NCBI GenBank assembly: GCA_965216515.1
Contig: OZ244173.1
Location: 2,666,001-2,730,000 of the forward strand
Length of the DNA stretch: 64,000 bases
Direction of reading: 5' to 3'
Origin: CAXMRP01 sp965216515
Lineage (GTDB): Bacteria > Pseudomonadota > Alphaproteobacteria > Rhizobiales > Afifellaceae
Part shown: positions 52,166 to 60,667 of the stretch, piece by piece
Numbering within the stretch: position 1 is the first letter of the stretch
How the letters are laid out: each line of letters opens with the position of its first letter
Translations under genes and position numbers: made by a program
Notes under the pieces: model-generated
What the model saw: the letters and a program-made list of their open reading frames with translations, nothing else
The model's database searches: none
Told to the model about the DNA's origin: nothing

Positions 52166-53446
52166 CTACGGACCGTTTGGCGCCGCAAGACGTGGTGCAA
52201 TTTCCGTCTCGACCATTGCCGCAAGCTCCAACCCGCGTGCATCGTCGATCGCTTCTGCATGGCGCCGCATGCGCTGGGCAAGTTCCGAGATCAACGGCGC
52301 ATAGTCGGGATAATGCTTGTAGCGCTGGAATTCGCCATCCGGGCGCGGTGTCACAAACACATCGAGCTCCTCTTCGGGATCCGCGTCCAGGTCGTACAAT
52401 TCATGCGCGCCGTTTGCCGAAGCGATCAGCTTCCAGTTCGCCGTTCGCACGCTGCGTTGCTCGATCTTGCTTATGTGAGTGATGTTTTCCACGTAGTAGT
52501 CGTCGCGCCAGTCGTCGGGCATATGGCCCGCCAGCAACGGAGCGATGCTTCGGCCGTGTAGACCATCGGGAATATCGGCGCCGGCGAGATCGAGCAGGGT
52601 TGGTGCAAGATCCTGCAGGCCGATAGGCGCTGCCGACCGGCTATCGGGCGAAATGCCCGGCCCTTCGACGAGAAACGGAATCCGGATCGCATCATCGTGG
52701 CAGACGAACTTGTGCTCGCCCTCGCGTCGGTACCAGAACGTATCGCCGTGGTCGGAATAGTAAATGACGAACGTGTTGTCTTTCAGGCCGGTTCGTTCAA
52801 CCGCTGAACGGATGCGCGCCAGGTTGGCGTCCAGCGCACTGACCGCGGCATAATATCCGGCAAACGGCACGCCCCTGCCGCGATAGGGTTCATAATACCG
52901 CTTCGGCGCGGAATAGGGATCATGGGGTGGATAGTAACTCTGCACCATGACGAAGGGCTTGTCGTCGGATTTGCGCCGTTCCAGGAACGCGATGGACGCA
53001 TCGGTTGCCCGATCGGGCCGGTACTCGCCGTCCAGCTTGCCATCGATCCAGTGGCCGACACGGGAGTTGAAACATTCTTCCCAAACGTCGAAAAACGGCG
53101 GCTGCGCCTCGCCCAGGTGCCACTTGCCGAAATGGGCGGTCAAATAGCCATTCGCCTGCAAATGATCGAACACTGTTTTTTTGATCGCGGAATGGGATTC
53201 AAACGCGTTGTCGATCCCGTAGACATTGTCGATCACGCGGTGCGCGTGCGGATAAACGCCGGTCCACATGGTTCCGCGCGCCGGCGTGCAGACGGGCCAG
53301 GGCGTGAAGGCATGGTCGAACACGATGCCGGCGGCGGCCATGGCGTCTGTGCCCGGGCTTGAGACAAACCGGTTGCCGTAACAGGCCAGCGAATCCATGC
53401 GCTGCTGGTCGGCGCAGACTAGAATGATGTTCGGCCGGTTAGCCAT
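52166..53446 (-). CDS. Type I sulfatase 2
   Basis: 426 residues from the ATG at 53446 (AAGGTG upstream), which overlaps the end of the ABC ATPase gene by 8 bp. FGly motif CTPAR at Cys53-Arg57: the fourth position is Ala rather than Ser, which is tolerated in the C-x-P-x-R core. Metal segments ILVCADQQRMD and YYSDHGDTFWYRREGEHK. No signal peptide. Last gene of the dpp ATPase operon; convergent with sulfatase 1. Confidence 0.92.
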   Translation of the reverse strand: MANRPNIILVCADQQRMDSLACYGNRFVSSPGTDAMAAAGIVFDHAFTPWPVCTPARGTMWTGVYPHAHRVIDNVYGIDNAFESHSAIKKTVFDHLQANGYLTAHFGKWHLGEAQPPFFDVWEECFNSRVGHWIDGKLDGEYRPDRATDASIAFLERRKSDDKPFVMVQSYYPPHDPYSAPKRYYEPYRGRGVPFAGYYAAVSALDANLARIRSAVERTGLKDNTFVIYYSDHGDTFWYRREGEHKFVCHDDAIRIPFLVEGPGISPDSRSAAPIGLQDLAPTLLDLAGADIPDGLHGRSIAPLLAGHMPDDWRDDYYVENITHISKIEQRSVRTANWKLIASANGAHELYDLDADPEEELDVFVTPRPDGEFQRYKHYPDYAPLISELAQRMRRHAEAIDDARGLELAAMVETEIAPRLAAPNGP

Positions 53447-54470
53447 GGATTGCACCTTTCTCCTGGCGCTCGCGGTGGATGTCTTCGGCATAGTGACAGG
53501 CGACCTCGTGGCTGTCGGAGAGGGTGCGAAGCCGTGGCTGCACCTCGCGGCATTTGTCTTTCACCATCGGACAACGGGTGTGAAATCGGCATCCGGCAGG
53601 TGGGTTGGCCGGGCTTGGCACATCGCCCTGAATGGTCTTGAACCGTTGCTTCCCTTCGCTCCGAGAAGGCACGGCATCCAGAAGCGCAATCGTATAGGGG
53701 TGGAGCGGCGCATCGAAAATATCGTGCCTTGCCCCCGTCTCGACGATCTGGCCCAGATACATCACGGCCACCCGGTCGGAGATATGGCGTATGACCCCCA
53801 GGTCGTGGGAGATGAAGAGGTAGGTCAGGCCGAGTTCGGTCTTCAGTTCCTTCAGGAGATTCAGAATCTGCGCCTGAATGGAGACATCGAGCGCCGAGGC
53901 GGCCTCGTCGCAGACGACGAAACGGGGATTGAGGGCAAGCGCACGGGCGATGCAAATCCGCTGCCGCTGGCCGCCTGAAAATTCGTGCGGAAACCGGGCG
54001 GCGTGATAGGTGGCAAGGCCCACCAGGCCGAGCACCTCGCGCAGCCGCTTCTCCCGACTGACCGCATCGCCGATTCCATGGATGACAAGTGGCTCCACAA
54101 TCAATTCGCCAACGCTCATGCGCGGATTGAGCGCGCCCAGCGGATCCTGGAATACGATCTGCATGTCGCGGCGCAGAACACGCAGATCCGTCGGCGGCAG
54201 GGCCAGCACGTCAACGCCGTCGAAATGCACACTGCCTTTCGTCGGTTCGATCAGTCGCAGCACCATCCGCCCGGTCGTTGTCTTGCCGCAACCGCTTTCG
54301 CCAACCAGCCCCAGCGTCTCGCCTTTGCCGAGATCGAAGGATACGCCGTCGACCGCACGGATCGCGCCGTGCTCGCCGAACAGGCCCTTGCGTCGCGTCT
54401 GGAAGACCTTGCCAAGATCGCTGACCCTGAGAAGGATCGCGTCCGATGCCGTGGGCGCAGATTCGCTCAT
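53439..54470 (-). CDS. Peptide-type ABC transporter ATPase (DppF/OppF-like)
   Basis: 343 residues. Walker A GESGCGKTT, signature FSGGQRQRICIARAL, Walker B FVVCDEAASALD, and the C-terminal oligopeptide-transporter extension with a Cys-containing segment (NPPAGCRFHTRCPMVKDKC). Pairs with the upstream DppD-like ATPase (ATGA overlap) and the DppABC proteins encoded at 57984-61574. Confidence 0.94.
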   Translation of the reverse strand: MSESAPTASDAILLRVSDLGKVFQTRRKGLFGEHGAIRAVDGVSFDLGKGETLGLVGESGCGKTTTGRMVLRLIEPTKGSVHFDGVDVLALPPTDLRVLRRDMQIVFQDPLGALNPRMSVGELIVEPLVIHGIGDAVSREKRLREVLGLVGLATYHAARFPHEFSGGQRQRICIARALALNPRFVVCDEAASALDVSIQAQILNLLKELKTELGLTYLFISHDLGVIRHISDRVAVMYLGQIVETGARHDIFDAPLHPYTIALLDAVPSRSEGKQRFKTIQGDVPSPANPPAGCRFHTRCPMVKDKCREVQPRLRTLSDSHEVACHYAEDIHRERQEKGAIHG

Positions 54471-55492
54471 GACGGCTTGCGCACGAGACGGTAGTTGGTC
54501 TCTCGGATGCAGGCGGCCCGGTGTCCCGGCCCCGCCGCGACCAGGGGCGGCACCGCCTCGGCACAGGGCGGTTTGGAATAAGTGCAGCGTGGGGCGAACC
54601 GGCAGCCCGGCGGCAGGTCGAAGGGCGGCGGCACCGTTCCTTCGATGGCGGTGAGTTTCGCGATGTCATGGTCAACGGCCGGAATGCTGGCCACCAGCCC
54701 TTCGGTATAGGGGTGCCTGGGCCGAACAAAGGCATCGTCGGCAGGGGCCTCCTCCACCACCTGGCCACAATACATGACCAGAACCTGATCGGTGAACGAG
54801 GATACGACACCGAGGTCGTGCGAAATCATGATGATGGCCATCTGGTACTCGGCCTGAAGGTCCAGCATCAACTCCAGGATCTGCGCCTGGATCGTGACGT
54901 CGAGAGCCGTTGTCGGTTCGTCCGCGATCAGCAGCTTCGGTCCGCAAATCAGCGCCATGGCGATCATCACCCGTTGGCGCATGCCGCCGGAAAGCTGGTG
55001 CGGAAAATCGTCCACGCGCTGTTCCGGCGCCGGAATGCCGACCCGCCGCAAGGTCTCGATTGCCCGCTCCCGGGCCTCGCGACGCGAAATCCCGAGATGA
55101 CGGCGGACCGTCTCCACAATTTGGTGGCCGACGGACAGGACGGGATTGAGCGCCGTCATCGGCTCCTGAAAAATCATGCCCATCGCGCCGCCGCGCAATT
55201 CTTCAAGGCGCCGTTCCGGGGCAGTGAGCAGATCTTCTCCCATCAGGTGCAGCTTGTCGGCCGCAATATGTCCGTTGGGCGGTAGCAGCCGCATCAGGGC
55301 AAGCGCGGTCATGCTTTTGCCGCTGCCCGATTCACCGACAATACCGAGAACTTGCCCCGATGACAGGCTGAAGGAAATGCCATCCACGACAGTCGAACTG
55401 CCGAAGGAAACCGTAAGGTTCTCCACCGCAATGAGCGGTGTGGCGACCGTCTCTGGCTTGTCGCTTGCGGGAAGGCTATTCACGTCCGACAA
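54467..55492 (-). CDS. Peptide-type ABC transporter ATPase (DppD/OppD-like)
   Basis: 341 residues. Walker A GESGSGKSM, signature LSGGMRQRVMIAMAL, Walker B LLIADEPTTALD, C-terminal extension PPGCRFAPRCTYSKPPC. First gene of the minus-strand operon behind operator B. The matching permeases and binding protein are in a separate operon with the same operator. Confidence 0.94.
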   Translation of the reverse strand: MSDVNSLPASDKPETVATPLIAVENLTVSFGSSTVVDGISFSLSSGQVLGIVGESGSGKSMTALALMRLLPPNGHIAADKLHLMGEDLLTAPERRLEELRGGAMGMIFQEPMTALNPVLSVGHQIVETVRRHLGISRREARERAIETLRRVGIPAPEQRVDDFPHQLSGGMRQRVMIAMALICGPKLLIADEPTTALDVTIQAQILELMLDLQAEYQMAIIMISHDLGVVSSFTDQVLVMYCGQVVEEAPADDAFVRPRHPYTEGLVASIPAVDHDIAKLTAIEGTVPPPFDLPPGCRFAPRCTYSKPPCAEAVPPLVAAGPGHRAACIRETNYRLVRKPS

Positions 55493-55529
55493 GGTTCCGC
55501 CATATCGTTCATTTCCAGCTTGTCATCCG

Positions 55530-55555
55530 AAAATCGTATACTATTATACGATTTT
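55530..55555. promoter_or_regulatory. GntR operator B (perfect extended palindrome)
   Basis: Core ATCGTATACTATTATACGAT (55533-55552). The arms extend to 11 perfect bp each around the CTAT spacer. TTGTCA (55520-55525), 16-bp spacer, TATTAT (55542-55547) forms a plus-strand promoter inside it, and the complement carries TATAAT. Lies between dppD-like and sulfatase 3. Confidence 0.8.
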
Positions 55556-55651
55556 GGCAAGCAGGCATGTTTGCACCTGACTGCATAGTTGGCTCGAAAA
55601 GCGCATGAGCTTCGATGTCCGGGGCCGATAGTGACGGTAGGAACGCACCCG

Positions 55652-57100
55652 ATGCAACAGCCAAACATCGTCCTCGTGCTTGTCGACCAGCTTCGTCGCG
55701 ATGCGCTGGGATTTGCCGGCGATCCCAATGTCCGCACGCCGAACCTCGACCGGATGGCTGCCAATGGGGTGAATTTTTCGGCCGCCTGCTCGACTTTTCC
55801 TGCCTGTGTTCCATTTCGTTTCTCGCTGATGACCGGCGAGTATGCCCATTCACGCAACGTGCCCGCGCTCGGCTATCGGCTGTCGCCGGCCGAGCGGCTG
55901 ATTGGTGAGGTCATCAGGGCGCAAGGCTACGCCACTGCCTATATCGGCAAATGGCATCTCTATTCGGCCTACGGCGTAAGCGGCGGAATGACCCTTTCCC
56001 AGGCGTGCCGCACGCCGATCCCGGCGAGCCACCGTCGCGGTTTCGACTACTGGCGCGGCTTTGAGCTTCGCAACGACTTCAATGATACATGGTATTTCAT
56101 CGATGACGATCCGCTGCCGACCAGGCTTGAGGGCTACCAGACCGACAGTCTGTTTGATCTCGCACTGAACTATGTTGCGCGGGACCGGCCGGCCGGCAAA
56201 CCGTTTTTCCTTACGCTTTCCGTGGAGGCGCCGCACCCGCCATTCATGGCGCCGGCGGCCGCCCTGGAGCGGGTTGCGGCAAGGGGTGCGCTGACGCGCC
56301 GTGCAAATGTCGACATCGGCAATATCGCGTTCTTTCCGCCTGAATGGTACGAGGCGAGCGGTCCGGGCGGCGCCATCGATCCCGACGATCCTTCGACGAT
56401 CGGCCCGGTCTTTGAATCCAATATGCAGGCCTATTACGCGATGATCGAAGTCATCGACGCCAATATGGGCCGATTGGAGAAGCAGCTTGAATCCCGGGGG
56501 CTTGCGGAAAACACGATCATCGTTTTCCTGTCCGACCACGGGGAGCTTGGCGGCAGTCATGGATTGCTGGGCAAGGCGGAGCCGTGGGAGGAATCGATCG
56601 GTGTTCCGCTGATCGTCTATAGCGCCAATGAAGATCTCGTACCCCCGGGGCGGGTTTGTGATGCGCCTTTGCAAACGGAGGATTTGTTTCCGACCCTCAT
56701 TGGCCTTGCCGGCGGCGCGGCGAATGCCAAACTGCCAAGGGAGGATTTTTCGCGCTTTATTCTGGGCCGCGCGCCAGTGCCCGAACGCGATGGAGTCCTG
56801 ATCGAGTTCGTCACCGAAACCCGGCCCAACAGGGCTTACTATGACGAGACCTGGCGAGGCATTCGCACCCGCACCCACAAATATACTGTGCTCGGCGATC
56901 GTTCAGGCGCCAGGCCATGGCAGCTGTTTGACCTGCTCGCCGACCCCTATGAACAACGCAATCTTGTCGCGGCAACGGCGGCGCAAGGCGTCGCGGCCGA
57001 TTTGCACGCCAAACTGATCACGCTGCTTGAATTGTCCGAGGACGATTTCGCGCTTGCGCCGGCGTTCGGTCTGCCCGCGCGAAACGCCGTGCCGCAATGA
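55652..57100 (+). CDS. Type I sulfatase 3 (variant FGly motif)
   Basis: 482 residues from the ATG at 55652 (TAGGAAC upstream). Metal segment VLVLVDQLRRDALG, FGly motif CVPFR at Cys52-Arg56, where Phe replaces the usual Ser; Cys, Pro and Arg remain, so FGE should still modify it. Further ligands in FLSDHGELGGSHGLLGKAEPWEES. No signal peptide. Monocistronic behind operator B; converges with the GntR gene with a 7-bp gap. Confidence 0.91.
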   Translation: MQQPNIVLVLVDQLRRDALGFAGDPNVRTPNLDRMAANGVNFSAACSTFPACVPFRFSLMTGEYAHSRNVPALGYRLSPAERLIGEVIRAQGYATAYIGKWHLYSAYGVSGGMTLSQACRTPIPASHRRGFDYWRGFELRNDFNDTWYFIDDDPLPTRLEGYQTDSLFDLALNYVARDRPAGKPFFLTLSVEAPHPPFMAPAAALERVAARGALTRRANVDIGNIAFFPPEWYEASGPGGAIDPDDPSTIGPVFESNMQAYYAMIEVIDANMGRLEKQLESRGLAENTIIVFLSDHGELGGSHGLLGKAEPWEESIGVPLIVYSANEDLVPPGRVCDAPLQTEDLFPTLIGLAGGAANAKLPREDFSRFILGRAPVPERDGVLIEFVTETRPNRAYYDETWRGIRTRTHKYTVLGDRSGARPWQLFDLLADPYEQRNLVAATAAQGVAADLHAKLITLLELSEDDFALAPAFGLPARNAVPQ

Positions 57101-57107
57101 CGGGCGG

Positions 57108-57836
57108 CTAGTTGCGGCGCTCCAGGAGCCGAAGCTGTTCAACCAGACCTTCGTAGTCGATCGCCCGTGAGTATTCCAGAATATGTTCCTCCATCACCTT
57201 TTCCAGGTTGCGAACGTCGCCCTTGCGCAGCGCATCGATGACCTGATCATGTTCTGAGGCGATTCCTTCAAGGTCTTTTCTCAGCGTCGACAAGCCGAAT
57301 ATGATCGTGAGTTGCCGCGAAAGCGGTTCCCAGGCGCGCACGAGCACCTCATTGCCCGACAGCTTGCAAAGGCTGTGGTGGAACTCCGTGTCCAGCCGCG
57401 CCAGGCCGTAGCCATCACCGGACTGTGCTGCCGCATGCTGCTTGCGCACCAAATCCTCCAGCGGTGACAGCACGTCCGGATTGGTTGCCGCCCGGGCGGC
57501 AATCTCGCGGCAGGCGTAATTTTCCAGCGCCAGGCGGACTTTCAGGATCTTCTCCAGCCTGTCGATATTGACACTCATCAGGCGCATGCCGCGATAGCGC
57601 TCGTTGACGACGATCCCCTGGCTTTCCAGGAGACGCAGTGCCTCGCGCACCGGTACGCGGCTGACATTCAACGAGCGCGCAACTTCCGCTTCCACGATCC
57701 GGTCACCCGGCAGGTACACACCGGTCGCCGTCGCCTCGACGATCGCTTCCACGACCTGATCGACGAGTGTCTTGGCGGCCAGCGGCTGCAGCTTGGGCGT
57801 TTTCCCGCTCCGGTGCGGTGCTTCACTGATTGGCAT
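57108..57836 (-). CDS. GntR-family regulator, FadR/FCD subgroup
   Basis: 242 residues. Winged HTH about 24-90 (PGDRIVEAEVARSLNVSRVPVREALRLLESQGIV) and an FCD ligand domain with the Asp-His-His metal pattern (RLDTEFHHSL, ASEHDQVIDAL, MEEHILEYSRA). Operator C lies 38 bp upstream of its start, suggesting autoregulation. As the only regulator gene next to these identical operators, it is the likely repressor of the sulfatase/Dpp regulon; its effector is unknown. Confidence 0.92.
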   Translation of the reverse strand: MPISEAPHRSGKTPKLQPLAAKTLVDQVVEAIVEATATGVYLPGDRIVEAEVARSLNVSRVPVREALRLLESQGIVVNERYRGMRLMSVNIDRLEKILKVRLALENYACREIAARAATNPDVLSPLEDLVRKQHAAAQSGDGYGLARLDTEFHHSLCKLSGNEVLVRAWEPLSRQLTIIFGLSTLRKDLEGIASEHDQVIDALRKGDVRNLEKVMEEHILEYSRAIDYEGLVEQLRLLERRN

Positions 57837-57873
57837 GGTGGTTCAAACCTGCGCTCCTTGACGCTTTAATAAA

Positions 57874-57893
57874 ATCGTATACTATTATACGAT
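57874..57893. promoter_or_regulatory. GntR operator C
   Basis: ATCGTATACTATTATACGAT, identical to the core of operator B. Lies between the divergent gntR and dppA-like genes. TTGACG (57858-57863) precedes TATTAT (57883-57888) on the plus strand, and TATAAT occurs on the complement. Confidence 0.8.
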
Positions 57894-57983
57894 CCAGAGG
57901 AATAAGGGAAAGACTAGCGGCACGATTACCGACCGTGAACCTAGAAATCGAATTTCCCACCAATCATAGGAGCAAGAGGGAAA

Positions 57984-59555
57984 ATGGCTATGGCAACGAG
58001 AATCGTAGCATCGCTGCGCAGGCTGCTCGCAGGCGCTGCGTTCGTGATCGCAGCGTCCATCCTGGCCGGTGGCGCAGCGGCGCAAGTCACGGGGGGCGAT
58101 GTGGTCGTTGCCCAGGGCTCCAATCCGCCGAGCCTGGACGCGATGGTCACGTCCTCCCAGGCGTCTCGCAACATCAACATGAACATCTACGAGACGCTTT
58201 TCGGGTTCAGCGAGGGCGTGAAGCCGATTCCGATCCTCGCCGAGGGTGTGGACATCTCCGAAGATGGATTGACCTATGTCTTTCCGCTCCGCAAGGGCGT
58301 GAAGTTCCACAACGGCAAGGAAATGACCGCGCAGGACGTGAAGGCGTCTCTGGAGCGCTATCGCAAGGTCGGCGCCACCAAGAACCTGCTCGATCCCGTG
58401 GAAAGCATCGAAATTACCGGCGACTATGAGGTGACCTTCAAGATGACGGAGGCCGCGCCGACATTTCTCGAAGCGTTCTCCTCGCCGCGTGCGCCTGCCG
58501 CCATCATTCCGGCGGAAGAGGCCGATGCGGAAGCAGGCAAGACCAAGTTCACCGGAACCGGGCCGTACAAGTTCGTCGAATACGTGCCGGACAGCCACGT
58601 CAAGCTGGAACGGTTCGAGGATTACTCCGCCGATACCCGCCATGATGATTTCGACGGGTTTGGCGGCAAGAAGACGGCCTATTTCGACACCGTGACGTTT
58701 CGCATCATGCCGGAGGGCGGCGCCCGCATCGCTGCGCTGGAGGCCGGCGAAGTGCACGTACTGGAACAGATCCCGGTACCTGCCGCCCGGCGCCTGGCCA
58801 GCGATCCGAATATCGAAGTCTATGAAAACATGCCCTGGGCGTTCCTGACTTTCATCATGAACGCCAATGTGCCGCCAACGGACAATCCGAAATTCCGCGA
58901 GGCGGTGCAGGTGGCGATCAACATGGAGGAGACAGCGGCGATCGCCACCGAAGGTCTGTTTGCGCTTGACCATGGCTGGCAGTATCCGGGTTCCACATAC
59001 GACGCCGGAGACATCGGCAAGGAGTACTACAATCTCGCCGATGCCGAGCGGGCAAAGAAGCTGCTCGGGGAAGCCGGCTATAATGGCGAGGAATTCGTCA
59101 TTCTCACCGACAGCAACATTCCTGAACACAACAAAGCGGCGGTCGTGATTGCCGAAAACCTGAAGGCTGCGGGCATCAATGCCGTGATCAACCAGGTCGA
59201 CTGGCCGACCGCCCTGAAGATCCGGCTTGAGGATGAAGGCTGGAACGGCTGGACACTGATGATGGGCATCGAGCCCTATCTCGGACCGGTGGGATTGTTT
59301 GCCACGCTGACCGGGAAACGTCCGCACTTCGTCAAGAACGATCCTGTTCTTGATGATCTGCAACAGGAGCTGGTGACCGGCATGACCGTGGAAGACAGGG
59401 CCGCCACCTTCAAGAAAATTCAGACCCGCATGTACGAGATATTCACCGTGGTGAAGGTCGGCGATACCGGCCTTATGCAGGCTGCCCGTGCAAAGGTGAA
59501 AGGGTTCAAGCCGTTCCGTTTCCCGCGCATGTACAATGTCTGGTTTGAGGAATGA
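57984..59555 (+). CDS. ABC transporter periplasmic binding protein (DppA/family 5)
   Basis: 523 residues with a signal peptide (LLAGAAFVIAASILAGGAAAQ, cleavage near AAA-QV; two residues of slack). Family 5 features: VVVAQGSNPPSLDAMVTSS, YVFPLRKGVKFHNGKEMTAQDVKASLERY and GTGPYKFVEYVPD. This family binds peptides, but also opines, glycosides and other organics, so the ligand could be the sulfated compound. AGGAG/GAGGG precede the ATG. A strong hairpin follows. Confidence 0.93.
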   Translation: MAMATRIVASLRRLLAGAAFVIAASILAGGAAAQVTGGDVVVAQGSNPPSLDAMVTSSQASRNINMNIYETLFGFSEGVKPIPILAEGVDISEDGLTYVFPLRKGVKFHNGKEMTAQDVKASLERYRKVGATKNLLDPVESIEITGDYEVTFKMTEAAPTFLEAFSSPRAPAAIIPAEEADAEAGKTKFTGTGPYKFVEYVPDSHVKLERFEDYSADTRHDDFDGFGGKKTAYFDTVTFRIMPEGGARIAALEAGEVHVLEQIPVPAARRLASDPNIEVYENMPWAFLTFIMNANVPPTDNPKFREAVQVAINMEETAAIATEGLFALDHGWQYPGSTYDAGDIGKEYYNLADAERAKKLLGEAGYNGEEFVILTDSNIPEHNKAAVVIAENLKAAGINAVINQVDWPTALKIRLEDEGWNGWTLMMGIEPYLGPVGLFATLTGKRPHFVKNDPVLDDLQQELVTGMTVEDRAATFKKIQTRMYEIFTVVKVGDTGLMQAARAKVKGFKPFRFPRMYNVWFEE

Positions 59556-59572
59556 TCCGGACTTGAAAAAAC

Positions 59573-59606
59573 GGGGGCCGCGATCGCCGGCGTCGTCGCG
59601 GCCCCC
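59573..59606 (+). terminator. Strong hairpin after dppA-like gene
   Basis: Perfect 11-bp stem GGGGGCCGCGA/TCGCGGCCCCC with a 12-nt loop, 17 bp after the stop. A-rich before it but no U-tract after it. Likely attenuates permease expression relative to the binding protein. Confidence 0.6.
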
Positions 59607-59719
59607 TGCTATTCCTGCCCGTATGTTTTTCCGCGATTGCGCCGGATAATCATAAAGGCCACGATGACAGAAAAGGGATGCCTGTCCGCCGGGTGCCCTG
59701 ACTGCCGGAGAACGATATC

Positions 59720-60667
59720 GTGTTCGGGTTCCTCTTGCGTCGCCTTTTGAGCGCCATACCGGTCCTGTTCGTCGTCTCGCTGGTGACTTTCGCGATAATG
59801 TGGATTGTGCCCGGCGACGTCACCGCCGAACTGGCCGGGCCGGACGCCACGCCCCAGCAGATTGAACATATGCGAACCGAACTGGGCCTCGACCGGCCGC
59901 TGCCGGAGCGCGCGCTGAAGTGGTACGGCAATCTTTTGCGCGGCGACCTGGGCCAGTCATACCTTCTGAACCGTTCTGTCACAGATGCCGTATTGGAACG
60001 CTTGCCGGTAACGCTCTCATTGGCCGCCCTTGCCCTGTTCCTCGCCGTGTTCATGGGCATGTTGCTCGGCATTTTTGCGGCGATCCGGCACAACACGTGG
60101 GCGGATCAGGGATCTGTCGCCCTGGCCTTGCTCGGCCTGTCGCTGCCGGACTTCTGGTTCGGTCTTGTGCTCATCTTTTTCTTCGGGGTTCATCTGGGCT
60201 GGCTGCCGACGGGCGGTTTCGTGCCGCTGACCGAAAGCTTTTCCGGATGGCTGTATTCCATGACCTTACCGGCGCTGACTCTCGCGTTCACGCAGATGGG
60301 CGTGGTTGCGCGCATGACGCGGTCGTCCATGCTCGACGTGCTCGGGCAGGACTATGTCCGCACGGCCCGTGCCAAGGGCATGCCCTTCGGTATCGTCGTC
60401 TTCAAGCATGCATTGCTCAATGCGCTGGTCCCGATCGTGACCGTCGTCGGTGTCTTGACCGGGGTCCTGCTCGGCGGCGCGGTTGTGATCGAATCGGTCT
60501 TTTCCCTGCCGGGTGTCGGTCGTCTCATCATCGGTGCCATCCAGCGCCGTGATTTCCCCATCATTCAGGGTGGCCTGCTGATAACCGCGGCGACATTCGT
60601 TTTCGTCAATATCGCCGTGGACGTGATCTACGGTTGGCTTGATCCGAGGGTGCGTGATGAGCGCTGA
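59720..60667 (+). CDS. ABC transporter permease (DppB-like)
   Basis: 315 residues, six helices. GTG start with GGAGAAC 6 nt upstream. N-terminal FLLRRLLSAIPVLFVVSLVTF and the EAA loop YVRTARAKGMPFGIVVFKHALLNALVP are typical for the group. Overlaps DppC by 11 bp. Confidence 0.94.
   Translation: MFGFLLRRLLSAIPVLFVVSLVTFAIMWIVPGDVTAELAGPDATPQQIEHMRTELGLDRPLPERALKWYGNLLRGDLGQSYLLNRSVTDAVLERLPVTLSLAALALFLAVFMGMLLGIFAAIRHNTWADQGSVALALLGLSLPDFWFGLVLIFFFGVHLGWLPTGGFVPLTESFSGWLYSMTLPALTLAFTQMGVVARMTRSSMLDVLGQDYVRTARAKGMPFGIVVFKHALLNALVPIVTVVGVLTGVLLGGAVVIESVFSLPGVGRLIIGAIQRRDFPIIQGGLLITAATFVFVNIAVDVIYGWLDPRVRDER

Noticed and set aside
57885..59363. 492-codon open frame opposite dppA-like gene
   Set aside because: Would start inside the next gene and end over operator C; no motif.
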